NCBI RefSeq assembly: GCF_003672135.1
Contig: NC_039507.1
Span: 930,001-994,000, forward strand
From: Ooceraea biroi
Taxonomy: Eukaryota > Arthropoda > Insecta > Hymenoptera > Formicidae
DNA: 64,000 nt
Direction of reading: 5' to 3'
The translations under genes were made by a program, and so were the position numbers. Under the pieces are notes generated by a model that was given only the letters and a program-made list of their open reading frames with translations, was not told the origin of the DNA and did not search any database. Each line of letters starts with the position of its first letter. Position 1 is the stretch's first letter. Of this stretch, positions 1 through 13,090 are shown in pieces.

Positions 1-263
1 AAAAAAACAGCTTTTAGTTATTATTTACACGTGTTGACCTACATACGGATTTTACTGCTGTTACAACAGTTACAACAGCTGTTCAAAAGTTCCACTTTCG
101 GCAGAAATGTAGGCTTGTACTCGACGAATTCTATTTGATATTTTGGACGCTTATAATATAATTAAGAATTTTTCAATATAAATCCTATTAACACATTACA
201 CAAATTTGGTCTCGACCTTCGTATGTACATGCACACAAAGAGGAGGAGAGGTAACACAATTAC

Positions 264-473
264 CGGTGCGTTTAAAAGTTCCTGTAATCTCCCTTGCACA
301 TCCTGACCCTTTTTGGGTCTTATCAAAAGATAGATGTTCTTGATATCCGGACACGATCTTAGTAGCTTCTCGACGAGAACTTTACCCATGAAACCCGTTC
401 CGCCGGTTATGAAAATCGACCTGTCCCTATAGAAGTCCTTCACGGATGTATACTCGCCAGCCATTGTGGCCAT
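264..473 (-). CDS. Fatty acyl-CoA reductase FAR-A, first coding exon (partial)
   Basis: First coding exon (70 codons) of an alcohol-forming fatty acyl-CoA reductase, which reduces acyl-CoA to fatty alcohol with NADPH. The Rossmann nucleotide-binding motif TGGTGFMG lies at residues 23-30, followed by KVLVEKLLRSCPDI and YLLIRPKKG, which are FAR signatures. The exon ends in a phase-0 donor (CACCG|GTAATT) at the same place as the first intron of the three other FAR genes here. No second exon (expected to begin like VFDRLR) is visible in positions 1-263, so the rest lies beyond the left edge. Start: ATG at 473, or the ATG three codons later (MAGEY), which also fits the family. This copy is on the minus strand, divergent from the other three. 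Confidence 0.9.
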
Positions 474-3400
474 ATCAAATAACTGTTGGCTAGAGCGTGC
501 TTTAAAAGAACATCAAACATTAAATTAGACAGATGCAATTTTTCATTTATTAAAATATTATAACAAGATATTGCAACAAAGATGATTGTTGTATGCATGC
601 AACAATATAAAACATTTGAAACTTTTAGTGGTTTTAATTGCTTGCTTATATCGAAATTTCATGTCGATATGTTACTTTGACAGAGTTTTTCTCTATCGAT
701 CGGTTATAAATTCAGAAGCGAGCATTTTACCTGGATTATTTTGTCAAATTCCGAAATGTATTCTCGGATAAGAATTGTGTTCCTCCGATTCCAATTTGAG
801 TCTCTCTGTTTCTCTGCATCGTATAAATCACGTAATTAAAAATCACAAAAATACAATTTTCTCTTTCGAATAGCAATAAACGTTATCATTTTATATAAAT
901 TGCCCTAAGACTGCACATACCTCTTTTTTCTGTTCTAAAATACGGTCGAGCCTCCTCCGATGGTTGTTTCTGTCGTTCGATTTTTAGAAGATAAGGGAGC
1001 AGTAAAAACGACGACCCTCAGAGACGAGGATACAGCATCTGCAAATGGTGCGACGTTCCTTTCTGACAAACGTGTATATACCGTGATCTCTCGTGCGGTT
1101 TGCGAACGGGAACAGCGTTCATTGGATTCATTTCGCATTCCTCAGAGTTACGAAATTATTTCTGTAACACACAGAATAGAGAAATTCTTAAAAACACATT
1201 TGCTAATATCAAAGCTACATCTTAAATTAACAGTATTCTTTTTCCAATTATAAATTTATTGATACACGTAGAGAGATCCAAGGAAATTTCGAGATTCTCA
1301 ACAACTTGCTTGCTGGTAGGTCTCTCGTCGCCCTATCTTTTAGAAATCATGCTTTTGGACCGTGTTCATATTTGCAATGAATTTACTACGGATTGTGATG
1401 GAAGACGCTCTGTAGAAGTTTGATAAGAATGTACACGTGTGCGGATCATCTCGATGTGATATAACGGTAATCGTAATTATTAATATATAACGAGTATCTC
1501 GTGCTTGTCGGATGCGGTCGCTGCGGCGGTCTCTGAAGCGGTGTAATAAGAGAGAACAGATAGAAGATCGATAATCGTTCGTCACGAAAGGGCGTAAGCG
1601 CGCCTTGCCAGCCGATTTGTGAACGGTGCGGTCTAACGTACCGTAAGGGGGTTACGAGGGTATTCGGCTTTACCGCTTTAGAAAGAAACGCGCTCGTGGA
1701 CAAAATCAGATCGTCACGTCTGAGAAAGTCCAAGAGGCGTGCCGCTAAATGCACTTGCCTGCATGGCAAATGCACGGCATGAACGAAAAATGCTCGTTAT
1801 CTCTTTCTCTCTCTCTCTTCCTCTCTCATCGTAAAATATCGACGCAATGGTGATGTGACGTTATCACTCGATATAGCGTTCTCTATCAATTGCTCGATAC
1901 GATCGTATCTTTTTGCTTTGCGTGATGTGTAAGAGACAAGGATGATATTTCTAACGGAATTCACAAAAATGATAAAAGGAGCACGTTGCATTTGTAAAAG
2001 AAACAGAATTAACTGTGATTTGACTGCGACGAAAGAGTCGTCATGAAATTACGACCGAATATTACGATTGAGAAAAGCGGACATGTTTTAGAGCCTCGAT
2101 TTTCTCACAGTCGACATTGCACTACGTGCAGATAATTACCAGCGATTTACCAACGTGTTACTTGCTAGCGTGCTGCTGCTGGTTCACAATGCGACATTTA
2201 CGTAATCATCACAGTTTGTGAATGTCGTCGTCGCAAGAAATAACTGTAGGAATAATCGCCGAATGAGAATAAAAGAAACAAAGTGAGATTTTAGCGTTAC
2301 AAATGAATTTATCTCTTATCACAAGTCGACTGATATCTGAAAATAAAAGATACATGAACTGACACGTTAATTGTCGATTACGTAATTATTGATATAGAAA
2401 TAAAATAAGACAAAATCATTACAGCGGTTAAAAACTAGAAAAAAAGTGGATAATAAAATTTCTCACTCCATCATATTCAATTTCATATGAGCTTTGCCTT
2501 AAGAGATTCAATTGAATTTAAAGATTAGTCAAAGATATTTAATGCAAAAATTTGAGAAACTGCAATCTCCTTCTCGATACTTTCATTGAGGAAATATCGA
2601 TCTTAAGTCGGTTCAAGCACGGATGAAAAAGCGGCTCTTTGATTCTAGCGTATCTTACACGAAAGTATAAAAGAAAATTAAATAACTATTGATGAAATCC
2701 TCACAGGAATCTAACTATTATTCAACTTGACGAGAAAGTGAAATTTCAAATGTCCTGTACAACAAAAGTTTTCGTGTTTTCATCTTATATTTTACGTATT
2801 TTACATTACCGGAATAGGACTGTCACACGCCGATATCGTAGCACGCACGTATCCACGTTAAACTGGATAATTACACAAACCAAGCAAACACAAAAGATAA
2901 CTTATTTTGTACGAGATTTACTTCGCTTCGCGGCTTCATGAAAGTTCGAATTATATTCCGACTAATAAGATAAAATCTCATTTGGACACCGTAATAATAT
3001 GCTGTTTGTTGCATGACAGATGTCCGTTATTCAGTGCAACAATTTTGTTCGCAACGGATATACCAGCTGCTAATTATTAAATCTCTTGCAATGACATCCG
3101 GTTCAATATAATTTCTCACGATAAATACATTGTAAACTGATGTATATTCATATGCTTACTAAATATTAAAACACCTAGCATTCTTTTCATATTCAGTACA
3201 TTTTATCAGTGTTGCGTGAAGGATGAAAAAGCAAACAAAAAGAGCATAACGTGAACGGAGAAAAGATTTTTTCTGAAAGACTTTAAAATACTTCCTGTTC
3301 GATCTTGATTAGGATATCATTCTCTATAATATCTTGCTGCAGCAGATGCGTTTCCACCACATGCACTTAACGCGAAAATCATATCACTGTACTCGCGATT

Positions 3401-5139
3401 AGTATACGTCGTCATATCGATAGGTCGACAGATGCTGACTGTTCATAACGAAAAGAATTTAAAAGTGGGATTACCGCAACGCATTTCATGACATTAGAAA
3501 TGTTTATAAACACAAGCATGAGCAGAATATTATTTAAATGTACAGTGCTACGTAAAATTTTTAAGTCGATTTTTTCGAAAACAAAGCCTCGTATAAAAAA
3601 AATTTCATATTTTCGCCTTATTTTTTCTCGTATAATCGCCCTGCATCCAATTCTACCATCAATTACGGACCACCCTGTATATATTATATAGAAACGGACA
3701 AGTGCATGAACGGGCAGCACAAATTTTCTAGGTCATCGTCCTGGCCTCGAAGTGAGAAGCGACCCGGAGAAACCAAGCGAGCGTCCGGGAGGCCTGTTAC
3801 ATGAGGAAAATCCGTTACACGATGAACACGATCATGTTCGAGACCGTGAACGTAACCACCGACGCTGACCATCGATGACCATCGCGTTCTACTTTTCGAC
3901 TGTCACTCTCTCCTTCCTCATACTTCCGAATAACTGAATAATGATTCGAATAAATCAAAAACACATTGTATTAAGAATGAATCCCTCGTACTCGTAATTC
4001 AAACGAGAACGCGGACGATCACGAAAAGCGATACGATTGTAGGGTTCTTGTCCCAGTGAACGTCGCGCCACGTTAAAGGGGAGCACACGAGTGACGACGA
4101 GACGGTCAGAGACCGTCTTCTTCTAGAGTCGAGTAATCATTACTATTGACGGTTACAATGGTGACGGTGAGAAACTACGGCTTCCACGAGTGTCGCGGAG
4201 AAGATATTATAGATTTCCGGCCGTGTCACCTGCTGTATGCCGATAGTGCCGAGGCAAGGAATCATTCAAGGCGAAGCAAAGAGTCGAGAAAGATTATCGC
4301 GTCAAATAGTATTTGCTCTGTTCATTTATCTTACTTCAGTGGTTTTTGCCGATAGCCAACCGCTAACGAATTATCAAATCCACGGGAACGCGTTCACGGT
4401 ACGACTGCGACGACTGTTGCGAGCGTGTAAATAAAAATTCGAATCTCGATGAAACCGTTTAACGTTGTTTAACTTTTTCCTTTTTCGCGGAATGAATTTA
4501 CGCCACGTGATAGTAAAACGGTAGCGGTTTGTGCTTAATGACGGCCAATTGCACGCCTTGTATCCGGTCGTGTCTCCAAGTGTGTTAGCGGGACGTTGAC
4601 TTCCGAAACGCGAGTGGAAAGATCTCGCAATTGACACGAAGCATTAGTAAAACGATCACGATCACATGTCGAATAATGCATGTCCGATCGAGGTAGCAAA
4701 TTGCCGCCTGCCATTAAAAATTTATTAATCGTTTTGTCGAACGTACTATTGTTTTTTTACGAATTACATTTTTTGCCGCGCAGATGATCGAACAAAAGAA
4801 TACGTTATGCAAAAATCAATGCAAGATCAATGCAAGATCACACAAATGAAATGCAATTATGCGCATAATTTATGCCAAATTTCCAATGATTTTCTAAAGT
4901 ATCACGAATATAATTTATATACATCATTGCATATTCATGAATGTGTATCCTTTAATTATTTTGACTTCGATCAAACCTCGAAAATAATACGTAAAAAATA
5001 AAGCGATACGTACAAAAGTGTTAATCAACAGGTCGCTCAAATGTCACATTATATGGAAATAAATAATTTTATTTATAATGTAAATTTCTTCGCGAAATGT
5101 TATTTTTAAACTACAAAATTGACCCTCCAAATGATATAT
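474..5139. other. Non-coding stretch upstream of FAR-A
   Basis: No gene is supported here. Open frames are short and show no family resemblance. On the minus strand there is a possible splice acceptor just upstream of FAR-A (CCAACAG at about 487-493) and a good donor (AAGAG|GTATGT) near 919, so FAR-A 5'-UTR exons could lie here. This is inference only. Confidence 0.4.
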
Positions 5140-6220
5140 ACCTGGGTCTCTTTTTACACGGTGGATGCGTGTCGTGTAAAAAAAGGACCATGTAAAATAA
5201 AGGAACTGTGTAAAAAAGCGTTTAAAAATGAATTTGCAGGAAAGTAGAAAACTTGCAAACACAGTTGCACTGTACAGTATAAGAAAAGATGAATTTGAAA
5301 TAGGGTGAATGCACCGTTTGTGGCCATTGCGCTTATTTTGGCCATCTTCGTCATTTATTAAGATTTTCTAAATTAGAGTTGGCTGTAGTGCGCAGCAATC
5401 GCGATATATTCATTTCGCAACTATTTTTCTCGATCATGTAATGTGACAAATTAAGTCACGTTTTTTTTCATGTTACAAAACATTGTTACAAAGAAAAAGC
5501 AAAACAAATTAAAGTAGCAGCAAAAAGAATAAAATTAGAAAAAAGAGAGGAAGCAAAATCAAAAAAGAAAACCTGTAATAACTAAAGACAAAATAGTAAT
5601 AAAGAAACTATGATATTAAGAATCGTTTGTTTAAAGCTTTATTAAGTTTATTGAGTTTTTTAAAAGTTGAAAGTTTATTTTTATTTATATGAAATAATAT
5701 ATCAAAGTGCAATTTTGTTCAATAAACATTAAAATATATGAAATTTTGCATTTTTGTTATTTACTATCCCTTTTATTTTGAACAAAGTGTGTTGTAATAC
5801 TAAATCTTCCAAATGGCCAAAATTGGCACTCTATATGGCCATAACAGGTACATAAATGGCCAAAAATGGTGTAAAATAAAATATTTGCAATTATTTAACT
5901 TTTCCATTATTTAGCCGCTTTTTTTCTAAAATTTATTTAAATATTAAAAATTAAGATACTAAATAATGTATTTAAGTGAATAGCTTCTTCTTTTTCTGTA
6001 TTAGTTTAAAAAAAATTATTTCAAAAGTTGCAAAAATGATTAAGGTGGCCACAAACGGTGCATTCACCCTATTCGTATCATGCGTATTCAGGATACGCAT
6101 GATTTCCTGCGAGCTAATTAATGTACGTTTTTGCAACCGTGTTAAAGTAAGTAAAATGTGTGAAAACAACTGCGTAAAAGTTAATCGTGTAAAAAATACC
6201 ATATAAAAGAAGACCCAGGT
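5140..6220. mobile_element. MITE-like element with short terminal inverted repeats, carrying a nested element
   Basis: The ends ACCTGGGTCT (5140) and AGACCCAGGT (6220) are inverted repeats, and GTGTAAAAAA-type sequence recurs beside both ends. No coding capacity is visible. A second element (5302-6070) lies inside it, so this one would be the older insertion. Confidence 0.5.
5302..6070. mobile_element. Nested MITE with ~25-bp terminal inverted repeats
   Basis: The left end reads AGGGTGAATGCACCGTTTGT and then GGCCA. The right end (6046-6070) is its exact reverse complement. The interior is AT-rich and has no transposase. The outermost bases beyond the repeats (TA/AT) do not define a clear target duplication. 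Confidence 0.7.
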
Positions 6221-7574
6221 GTATGAGCAATTTTATAGAGATTTCGTTTGTATTTAAGAGGATCTTAAGGAAGAAAGAAATAGCAATTTCTGCTCCTTGA
6301 GTTACGCGAGCATAGGAAGTTTGGATAAAAAGCTTGGATATTTTACATTTTGTATTACAATACTTTTGTTCTAATAGCTGACGAGAACGAAAACTCATCT
6401 CAGGAGAATCGCGGTCATCCTCTAGGACCTTAATTCTCTTCTAAATTGTAAATCAGAATGCTAAGTCTAGCACAATTTCAAGAGAAAATAAATGAGAAAA
6501 TGTGTGTTCTCCGGTCAATAACTCAACAAGACGAAAACCTCATCATTTTAATTCGATAATTTACGCAATAACGTAATTACGCCATTTGAATAAATATTAT
6601 AATCGTAAAAAGTAGCACTCTTGACTTATACTACGCAAAGTAAATCCCGGAATAAAGAGAATATTGTAGCTATTTGCTACGAATTGCTATTACATCCAAA
6701 AAGATGAAAGATCCAGGTTAATCTGAATATTGAAGAATGCGATATCGACACCCGCACATTGCGGAAGCGGCGGGATATCTCGAAATCATTGCTTTTGCCT
6801 TCCAGAAATTCCTCGATCAATTCGATCAATTATCCGATCAACTCATACATCAGCGATGCGAAAAGCAATTACTCATTCGTTCGTGGTATGATGGGCTTGG
6901 CGGTGATACGCAAGTGCACGTATCGTCTTATTGCATGTGTATAATAAAAAATCGTGTATCATCTTATCCATATGCTGAGCAAATTATTATTGACCGTTGA
7001 TCCGCGAACCGATTCTCAAATTGAATTCAGAGCGTGTTTAAATGCACTGCCGAATGCACGTCAAAGCATACGATATTATCGCATCAAAGTTTTTACATCA
7101 AAGCAGAATTTTTGCTTACCCCGTTAGCCTCATTATCTCACGTTAGCGTAATTATGTATTCGAACGGACGATGAATCCAACGGACAGTTGCATGTCAAGC
7201 AAAAAGGAGAAGTTGCACGTCACTCGTTGAAGATAAGACTTCGCGCTGGATTGCCTGCCTTCGAGACGGAACGGCTAATGAAACACATACTGAACGGCAC
7301 CTGAGACTAACGTCCCTTATACCCACCTGATAGAACGGAACGTTTTCTCCCACTGCGGAACCCGTTGCATACCACACACATATACACATAATGCATCGAT
7401 GGTTGCTTCGTATCACCCTATACCGTATGCCGTATCCTATCGTGTGCGTGTATGCAAACGAATACTATGCCGAGACTCGTTCGAAAAAAATTCCAGAAAA
7501 AATACAAGCGCACGACCATAAAATGTAGATTTATCGTCAACTCGCGGTTTTTTTATTCATAAATAAATTTATTT
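6221..7574. other. Non-coding stretch
   Basis: No gene, RNA gene or strong repeat was recognised. The frames around 6737-7000 are open by chance, without splice context or family similarity. Confidence 0.4.
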
Positions 7575-8016
7575 GCTGCTACATTATATGTCAATACGTG
7601 AAGATATCTTGTTCCCGAAATTCAGCTTTAGAAACCGGAATTTATAGAGAAATGCATTAATTATTTATATACGTCATTTATAATAATAAAAGATAAAACG
7701 CAAAACATCATGATAAAAACAAAATTTCGTTTGGATTAGTTTATACTGCAAGAGTTGCTTTGGATAAGAAGAGCATCATTGAACTATCAAAGAAAGTAAA
7801 GGTCATCGTTCAATGATGCTCTTCTTATCCAAAGCAACTCTTGCAGTGTAAACTAATCCAAACGAAATTTTATTTTTATCATGATGTTTTGCGTTTTATC
7901 TTTTATTATTATAAATGACATATATAAATAATTAATGCATTTCTCTATAAATTCCGGTTTCTAAAGCTGAATTTCGGGAACAAGATATCTTCATGCATTG
8001 ACATATAACAAGCAGC
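7575..8016. repeat. 442-bp near-perfect hairpin (foldback element)
   Basis: The left arm (7575-7784) and right arm (7808-8016) are nearly perfect reverse complements, about 210 bp each, with a 23-bp loop. Outer ends are GCTGCT / AGCAGC. There is no coding capacity. It resembles a foldback MITE; transcription would give a long hairpin RNA. Confidence 0.85.
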
Positions 8017-9939
8017 GGTATGCATGCTTTTCTCGCCATTTGCTTTTCGCTATTTGCGAACAAATCTTATGTGAGAATTAATGGTAAACATACTGTACTT
8101 ACAGCATTAATGTCGGTGTCGTAATGGTAATAAACGTACAACCTTCACATTTTAATTTTATTCTCATGTTATACTTGATCCTTTCGTCTCGAGTGGTACA
8201 CATAGATATCATATCATAAATATTTTAAATTACCAGAAAACTAGAGAACGCGTTACGAACAAGGAAATATTATACCGGGATTTTGTGTCGCTGTAAGTGC
8301 CAATCAGCAGTCAATGCACGTGTTACGACTGAATAGTGAGCCGCTATGTGCTTTCTCCCAAAAATCTAATGAATATATTTTTATTAGATATAGGTACCAA
8401 ATTAAAATCCTATTGATAGGTACCTTCTTTGTCCACCTCCAATAAATCATTTCATTTCTTTCACTAAAAATCTTTAATTCATTGACTTTGAAATAGCTGA
8501 CTTTTGCCTTATCTTCGATTTGGGGAAAACATTTATATTCAAGGATGAAAGGATTAAATTTATTAAGTTGTGATTTGAATATCGAATGTTAAAAATATAA
8601 ATTTTTAATAGGTTGTTAATGAAATGTGAGTACCGAACGTTGCAATCGTACATATTACACATCGCGCAACTCTTAACTTGCATAATGATGTAATAACGAA
8701 ATAAGTTGTTTGTCCACTTAAAATGGAGCAATAAAGCCGCTTTTTACTTACTTGACATCAATTAGCAAAATGAGAACTTATAATTCAATCTACGTGCGTG
8801 TATATCGAACATTTGCAGAAAAAATATTGCAACACTCGCATCTGGGCGTGCACCACATATAATATATCTCATTTTATTTCTCTTTCCATATTCTTTGATT
8901 TTGTGACGACAGAAAGAATATTACTATACATGGCTGTCCGATCTCTTGATTTAGGCCAATTGAATCTCTTTTTATAAAGATATAAGGGAAAAGAAAGAAT
9001 TTTCCCGTATCAAGAATACAGCAAACAGATTTTGCGTTTACAATGTGATAAGCGTAGCGCGATTTTCCGTCTACGTTCATCAGACATTCTTAATTTAGCT
9101 TGGCTCATGCCACTCACTAAAAATTCTTTCTTAAAACGTCCGGTGGATGAAGATCACACTCGACCGAAGTTCGAGGTAAATGCACTGCCGATTCCTGCAA
9201 ATTCGAACGTAAAACGCAAATGTAGAAATCTACTTGAACGCAGGTGAAACGTCCGTTGGTTTCGGTTTGTCGCGGAGGCACAAGTGGAAATGACACGGTA
9301 TGCGTATCGATCAGGTTTCTCTCTCTGCGGGCTTTCAGACTCGAGATTAAAAGGACTAGTCGCGAAATCGCAGAACGACCGGAGATACGACAGGATTACG
9401 GCTCGTCGCGGTGAAGTCGCGCATCTGGATAGAGATGCGCGGCACGTCCGTGCGGTGAAATGGGAAACGAGCATTGACGTAAGCAATTTTTTTCCTAATC
9501 AATTCAATTATCATTACATGCTTTATATTACATGCGCTTGAAGCGCATAGGAACATTGCAATTTTAATAACTCTGCATGATGGGGAGAAAGATAGGGAGG
9601 GAAGAAGAGAGTCGCAGACATTCGAATCTCATGATCGAGGATCGATCAATAATTTATAATTTTATAAAGACTTCCTTCGATCTAGATCGCGAAATAAGAA
9701 ACGGAAAAGAACGGAAGAGAACGGAATGAACTCGAAGTCGTGGGAGCAAGGGCGAGGCGGCGAGTCCGGTTCTGCAGCCTCGAGGTTCGTAAAAAGACTG
9801 CTCCACCCGGTTCCGGTAGTTTAATCGCGGCTGGAGCACAGCTTTCCAGGTCCTTATTATCATCGTTCTTATGTTTCTATGGCGATACGGGAGGAAAGAG
9901 GGTTCGTATGTGCGCTCCAAAGCTCGACGTTTCTCGGTC

Positions 9940-9977
<38 letters not shown>

Positions 9978-10740
9978 GTCTGTCTGTCTCTCTCTTTCCC
10001 TCTTTAAAGCGAACCACCCCACCGAGCGCTGCCAAAGTCTTCGCACGGGTGCTCGCTCGATGCAAAAAGAATCGCACTTGTCACATTTATTGTGTACCGT
10101 GCGACAAATCGCGAGCTTAAAACGGGAGAGTCAAGGACGAGAAAGACGACGGAGGCGCGAGGAAAATCGCGGATTGCGAGAACGGGGACGAGTAGTCGAT
10201 GCGCGCGGTAGGCGCGGCCGCAGCGGCCGCCGACACGGGCAGCGGCTTTTCGCATCCGTCTCTCGGTGCCGTCGCGAGAACGATGTCGCGCTTACCTGCC
10301 CGATCGGATGGGCTCCCACCTGTCCCGCAACACCCACGCCGGACACAGCTGACGCTGGCAATATTAGTTTAACACAGAATCGCCGATTTTCTGCATCCTC
10401 GCGACACTTGAGCTGAGCGGCAGCCGCATGCCAACGGAGTCCGCCATCTTCGGTGAACTGCCAAATATCCTCCTCAGGCCGGCCAACCGCTGCGCGCGCG
10501 CGCGTGCAAATTCGTTAGATCTGCGCATCTCGTGTCATCTCCGCACGCGCGCGCGCACGCGTCCACCGGTGGATGTTTTCTCGTTCGCAGTATCCGCACT
10601 TGTCTCAATCACTTGCATTTTTCGGAAAATTTTTCTTTTATCAAATCCTCGACTCTCAGATTGCCCTAAAAGAGGGAAAAACACAGGATTAAGTTAGACG
10701 CGTCTACCCGTACGAGATGTATATCGACAGCTGCGCAAAG
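8017..10740. other. Non-coding stretch with a GC-rich, CpG-rich segment
   Basis: Nothing is recognised between 8017 and 9700. From about 9730 to 10,600 the base composition shifts to CpG-rich, with a (TA)n/(TCTG)n microsatellite at 9950-10,000, a GCGGCCGCAGCGGCCGC palindrome near 10,216 and (CG)n runs near 10,500. The long open frames across this region on both strands are a by-product of composition and the microsatellite. See the separate promoter entry. Confidence 0.5.
10290..10460 (-). promoter_or_regulatory. Possible minus-strand promoter and 5'-UTR exon in the CpG-rich island
   Basis: On the minus strand a YY1-type AAGATGGCGG element (10,441-10,450 on the plus strand as CCGCCATCTT) is followed about 140 bp downstream by a consensus donor GGGCAG|GTAAGC near 10,292. 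That arrangement fits a non-coding first exon transcribed toward FAR-A, whose first coding exon lies 9.8 kb away. There is no direct evidence of transcription or of linkage to FAR-A. Confidence 0.3.
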
Positions 10741-11384
10741 TTTTAAGGATGTAGACGGATCCCGTCTGTAGAAAAAGTTAGTCAAAATTGGAGGTTTACA
10801 ATTATGTCGTCCTTTTCCATTTATTTCTTCTAGAAAATTATTTTAAACGAACTAAAAGGTGAAAAAAGTTTTCAGGTTTTAGAGCACATATGCATATTTT
10901 TTGTTTAATAATTTAAACTTTAAATTATTGAAAAGTAAAATAATCGCTCATATGCTCAAAAGAAGAAATAAACGGAAAAAGACGACATATTGTCATCACT
11001 CTATCTAGAGATGTGAAAACCGCGGAGAAATTGTCAAGACAATATTTTGTGATTTACGACAAATTCAGTAGCAAATCATAACACAAGTGTGCTAAAAAGT
11101 TTCGTTGAACATCCATCTACTTATATTTTTGAAAAGTTATGGATGAGTTCAGATTTCGTTCTATGCTTTTTTTCGCATTGAAGAGTTTCTTGTCGAGCAA
11201 TTTTCGCGTAGTCCCATAAGAGCACGTGTTAAAACACCAAATATTCAAATCATTATAACTTTATAAATACGTAGTGAATCGATCCCAAACTTCACAGGCA
11301 TGTTTATTTCCGAAATTTTTTGTTTTCGAAAAAATTTTATGCTGTTTAGATTTCGCATGTTCACTCATCTACATCCTTAAAATT
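10741..11384. mobile_element. MITE-like element with TTTTAAGGATGTAGA ends
   Basis: The left end TTTTAAGGATGTAGA is mirrored by TCTACATCCTTAAAA at 11,370-11,384. A sub-terminal inverted repeat (about 10,803-10,832 with 10,961-10,988, containing ATGTCGTCCTTTTCC) forms an internal hairpin. No transposase is present. Confidence 0.6.
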
Positions 11385-11550
11385 TTTTTTAACATCCTAT
11401 ATTATTGCAAGCTGTTACAGAGAACATTCAGCTAATATGCATGTCTAAAGAAATATGTCAGGGAAGGTATATGACCATATGTCATATCCTTATAAATATG
11501 CACGTTATTCCGATGCAATCTGATAGGCGATGCGTGACACAATGAGAGTT

Positions 11551-11947
11551 TTATCTGTTGTTTAAGAGATCCGATGGTATTTTTCTCTTGAGTCTTCTTA
11601 GTACTCTCTTTTTCTCCATGAGGCTAGTAACTGAACTGTTGGGATGCATTTCTAATCTATCGACACGGTATTTTGGACAGTAATCCTTAATTGTTTCCTT
11701 AACAGTTGGTATTTTTAGATCGCGATGAAGTATTTCGATCATTCGTAACAAACCATGGAGCGTCGGTGATCATTCTGAGTATCTTGGACTGGAATCTTTG
11801 AAGTATTTCGACGTTTGAGTTTGAGGCTGTGCCCCAGAGTTGAATACCATATGTCCAAATGGGTTTTAAAATAGATTTATATAATAGTAATTTATTTTCA
11901 AGTGACAGTTGTGACCTTCGACCTACCAGCCAGTACATTTTATTCAA
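11551..11947 (-). pseudogene. Jockey-type non-LTR retrotransposon, 3' tail of ORF2
   Basis: Two overlapping frames on the minus strand together give the end of a LINE reverse-transcriptase ORF. The upstream frame (11,947 to ~11,715) has KLLLYKSILKPIWTYGIQLW and ILQRFQSKILRM. The downstream frame (to the stop at 11,551) has RDLKIPTVKETI and ends KIPSDLLNNR. A frameshift near 11,720-11,750 separates them. The endonuclease and catalytic RT core are missing, so this is a 5'-truncated dead copy, as is usual for LINE insertions. Assignment to the jockey clade is from recognition of this C-terminal pattern. Confidence 0.8.
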
Positions 11948-12790
11948 TTTAAGTCCATTACAATGGTGACGGTAAGAAACTACATTTTATGTCAATTTTT
12001 AAGTCCAAGTTGATCCTTAAAAATGGCAACCAGATCGTTACGTATGTATACTAACCGGCATGAAGTTATTGAGAAAAGGTCACGAGCGAAACTTGGGAAG
12101 TACTTATCGCGGTTCTGTAAAAGTTCTTTGTAGTCGCGTATTTGAAAATACTATTATCATCACATCAAACAGCTAGTACTCTTGCCGACGTTTTTTTAAC
12201 CTCGTTTAGGTTCTGAATATCGCGAGCAAAGTCAAGAACGGTTTACGTGAAATATTAATAAAATATCAAATATCAAATTCTTGGAAAACTTTTTTTCATG
12301 TTGGACCAAGATAAATTGACCGTACAAACGTGATGTCACAACGGTAAATCCGTGATTCGATGCGATCTTGAACGGTGAGCTAAGTTTGCAAACACATTTA
12401 AATATTTGCTGTGGAATGTTGACTTTCCTATTTAACATATGATATCTTTATTTGTACAAAGCGTCGTTTCCGTCAACTGCGTACCTAATATATATATGTT
12501 TTCTTGGCGGCGGCCATTACATTTTGCGATGCTTCTAAGAAGCATTAGGAAATCACGTGAAATCTTTCCCGTACTGCATTCTCAAATTAATGATCATCAG
12601 TCTTTTCGCGTTTTCGAAACACCAAATAGACTGAATTATGCGTTTATTCATACCATTATTAATATATTGTACAATTAAAGTTAAGTAAAATGGAATACGT
12701 ATGTTAATTGTGCAAGATATATTTATATAAAATTAATATTTTTATTTAGTATTACTGTATTGTAATATAAAGCAAATATGTGGTACATAT
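11948..12790. other. Non-coding stretch
   Basis: No gene seen. A 24-bp motif TTACAATGGTGACGGT(A)AGAAACTAC near 11,961 recurs near 4154 (with G in the bracketed position) and is otherwise unexplained. Confidence 0.4.
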
Positions 12791-13090
12791 TTAAATTTTA
12801 TGTAATAATAACGTAAGTCAATAGATTTCCATATAACCCTTGAGACGTATTATTGTTGAGTACGATGCGACCTATAAAGACGTACGTGCCTCTTTACTCT
12901 CGAAATCCGATGGTTAAGTGCCGGAAAAACTTTGAAACAATATTTGCTATAAGAAAAGAAATATTCCGGCACTTAACCATCGGATTTCGAGAGTAAAGAG
13001 GCACGTCTTTATAGGTCGCATTGTACTCAACACTAATACCTCAAGGGTGATGTGAAAATCTATTCACTTACGTTATTACGTAAAATTTAA
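12791..13090. repeat. 300-bp hairpin element
   Basis: Arms 12,791-12,926 and 12,964-13,090 are inverted copies of each other with a ~37-bp loop. The outer ends are TTAAATTTTA / TAAAATTTAA. Some mismatches near the ends suggest an older insertion. It abuts the next hairpin directly. Confidence 0.8.

Noticed and set aside
1..263. Second exon of FAR-A
   Set aside because: No acceptor followed by VFDRLR-like sequence on the minus strand before the window edge.
9654..10416. Several long overlapping open frames on both strands across 9,654-10,416
   Set aside because: They all run through a TA microsatellite and CpG-rich sequence, mirror each other, and contain low-complexity IYIYIY stretches. No family similarity or splice context.
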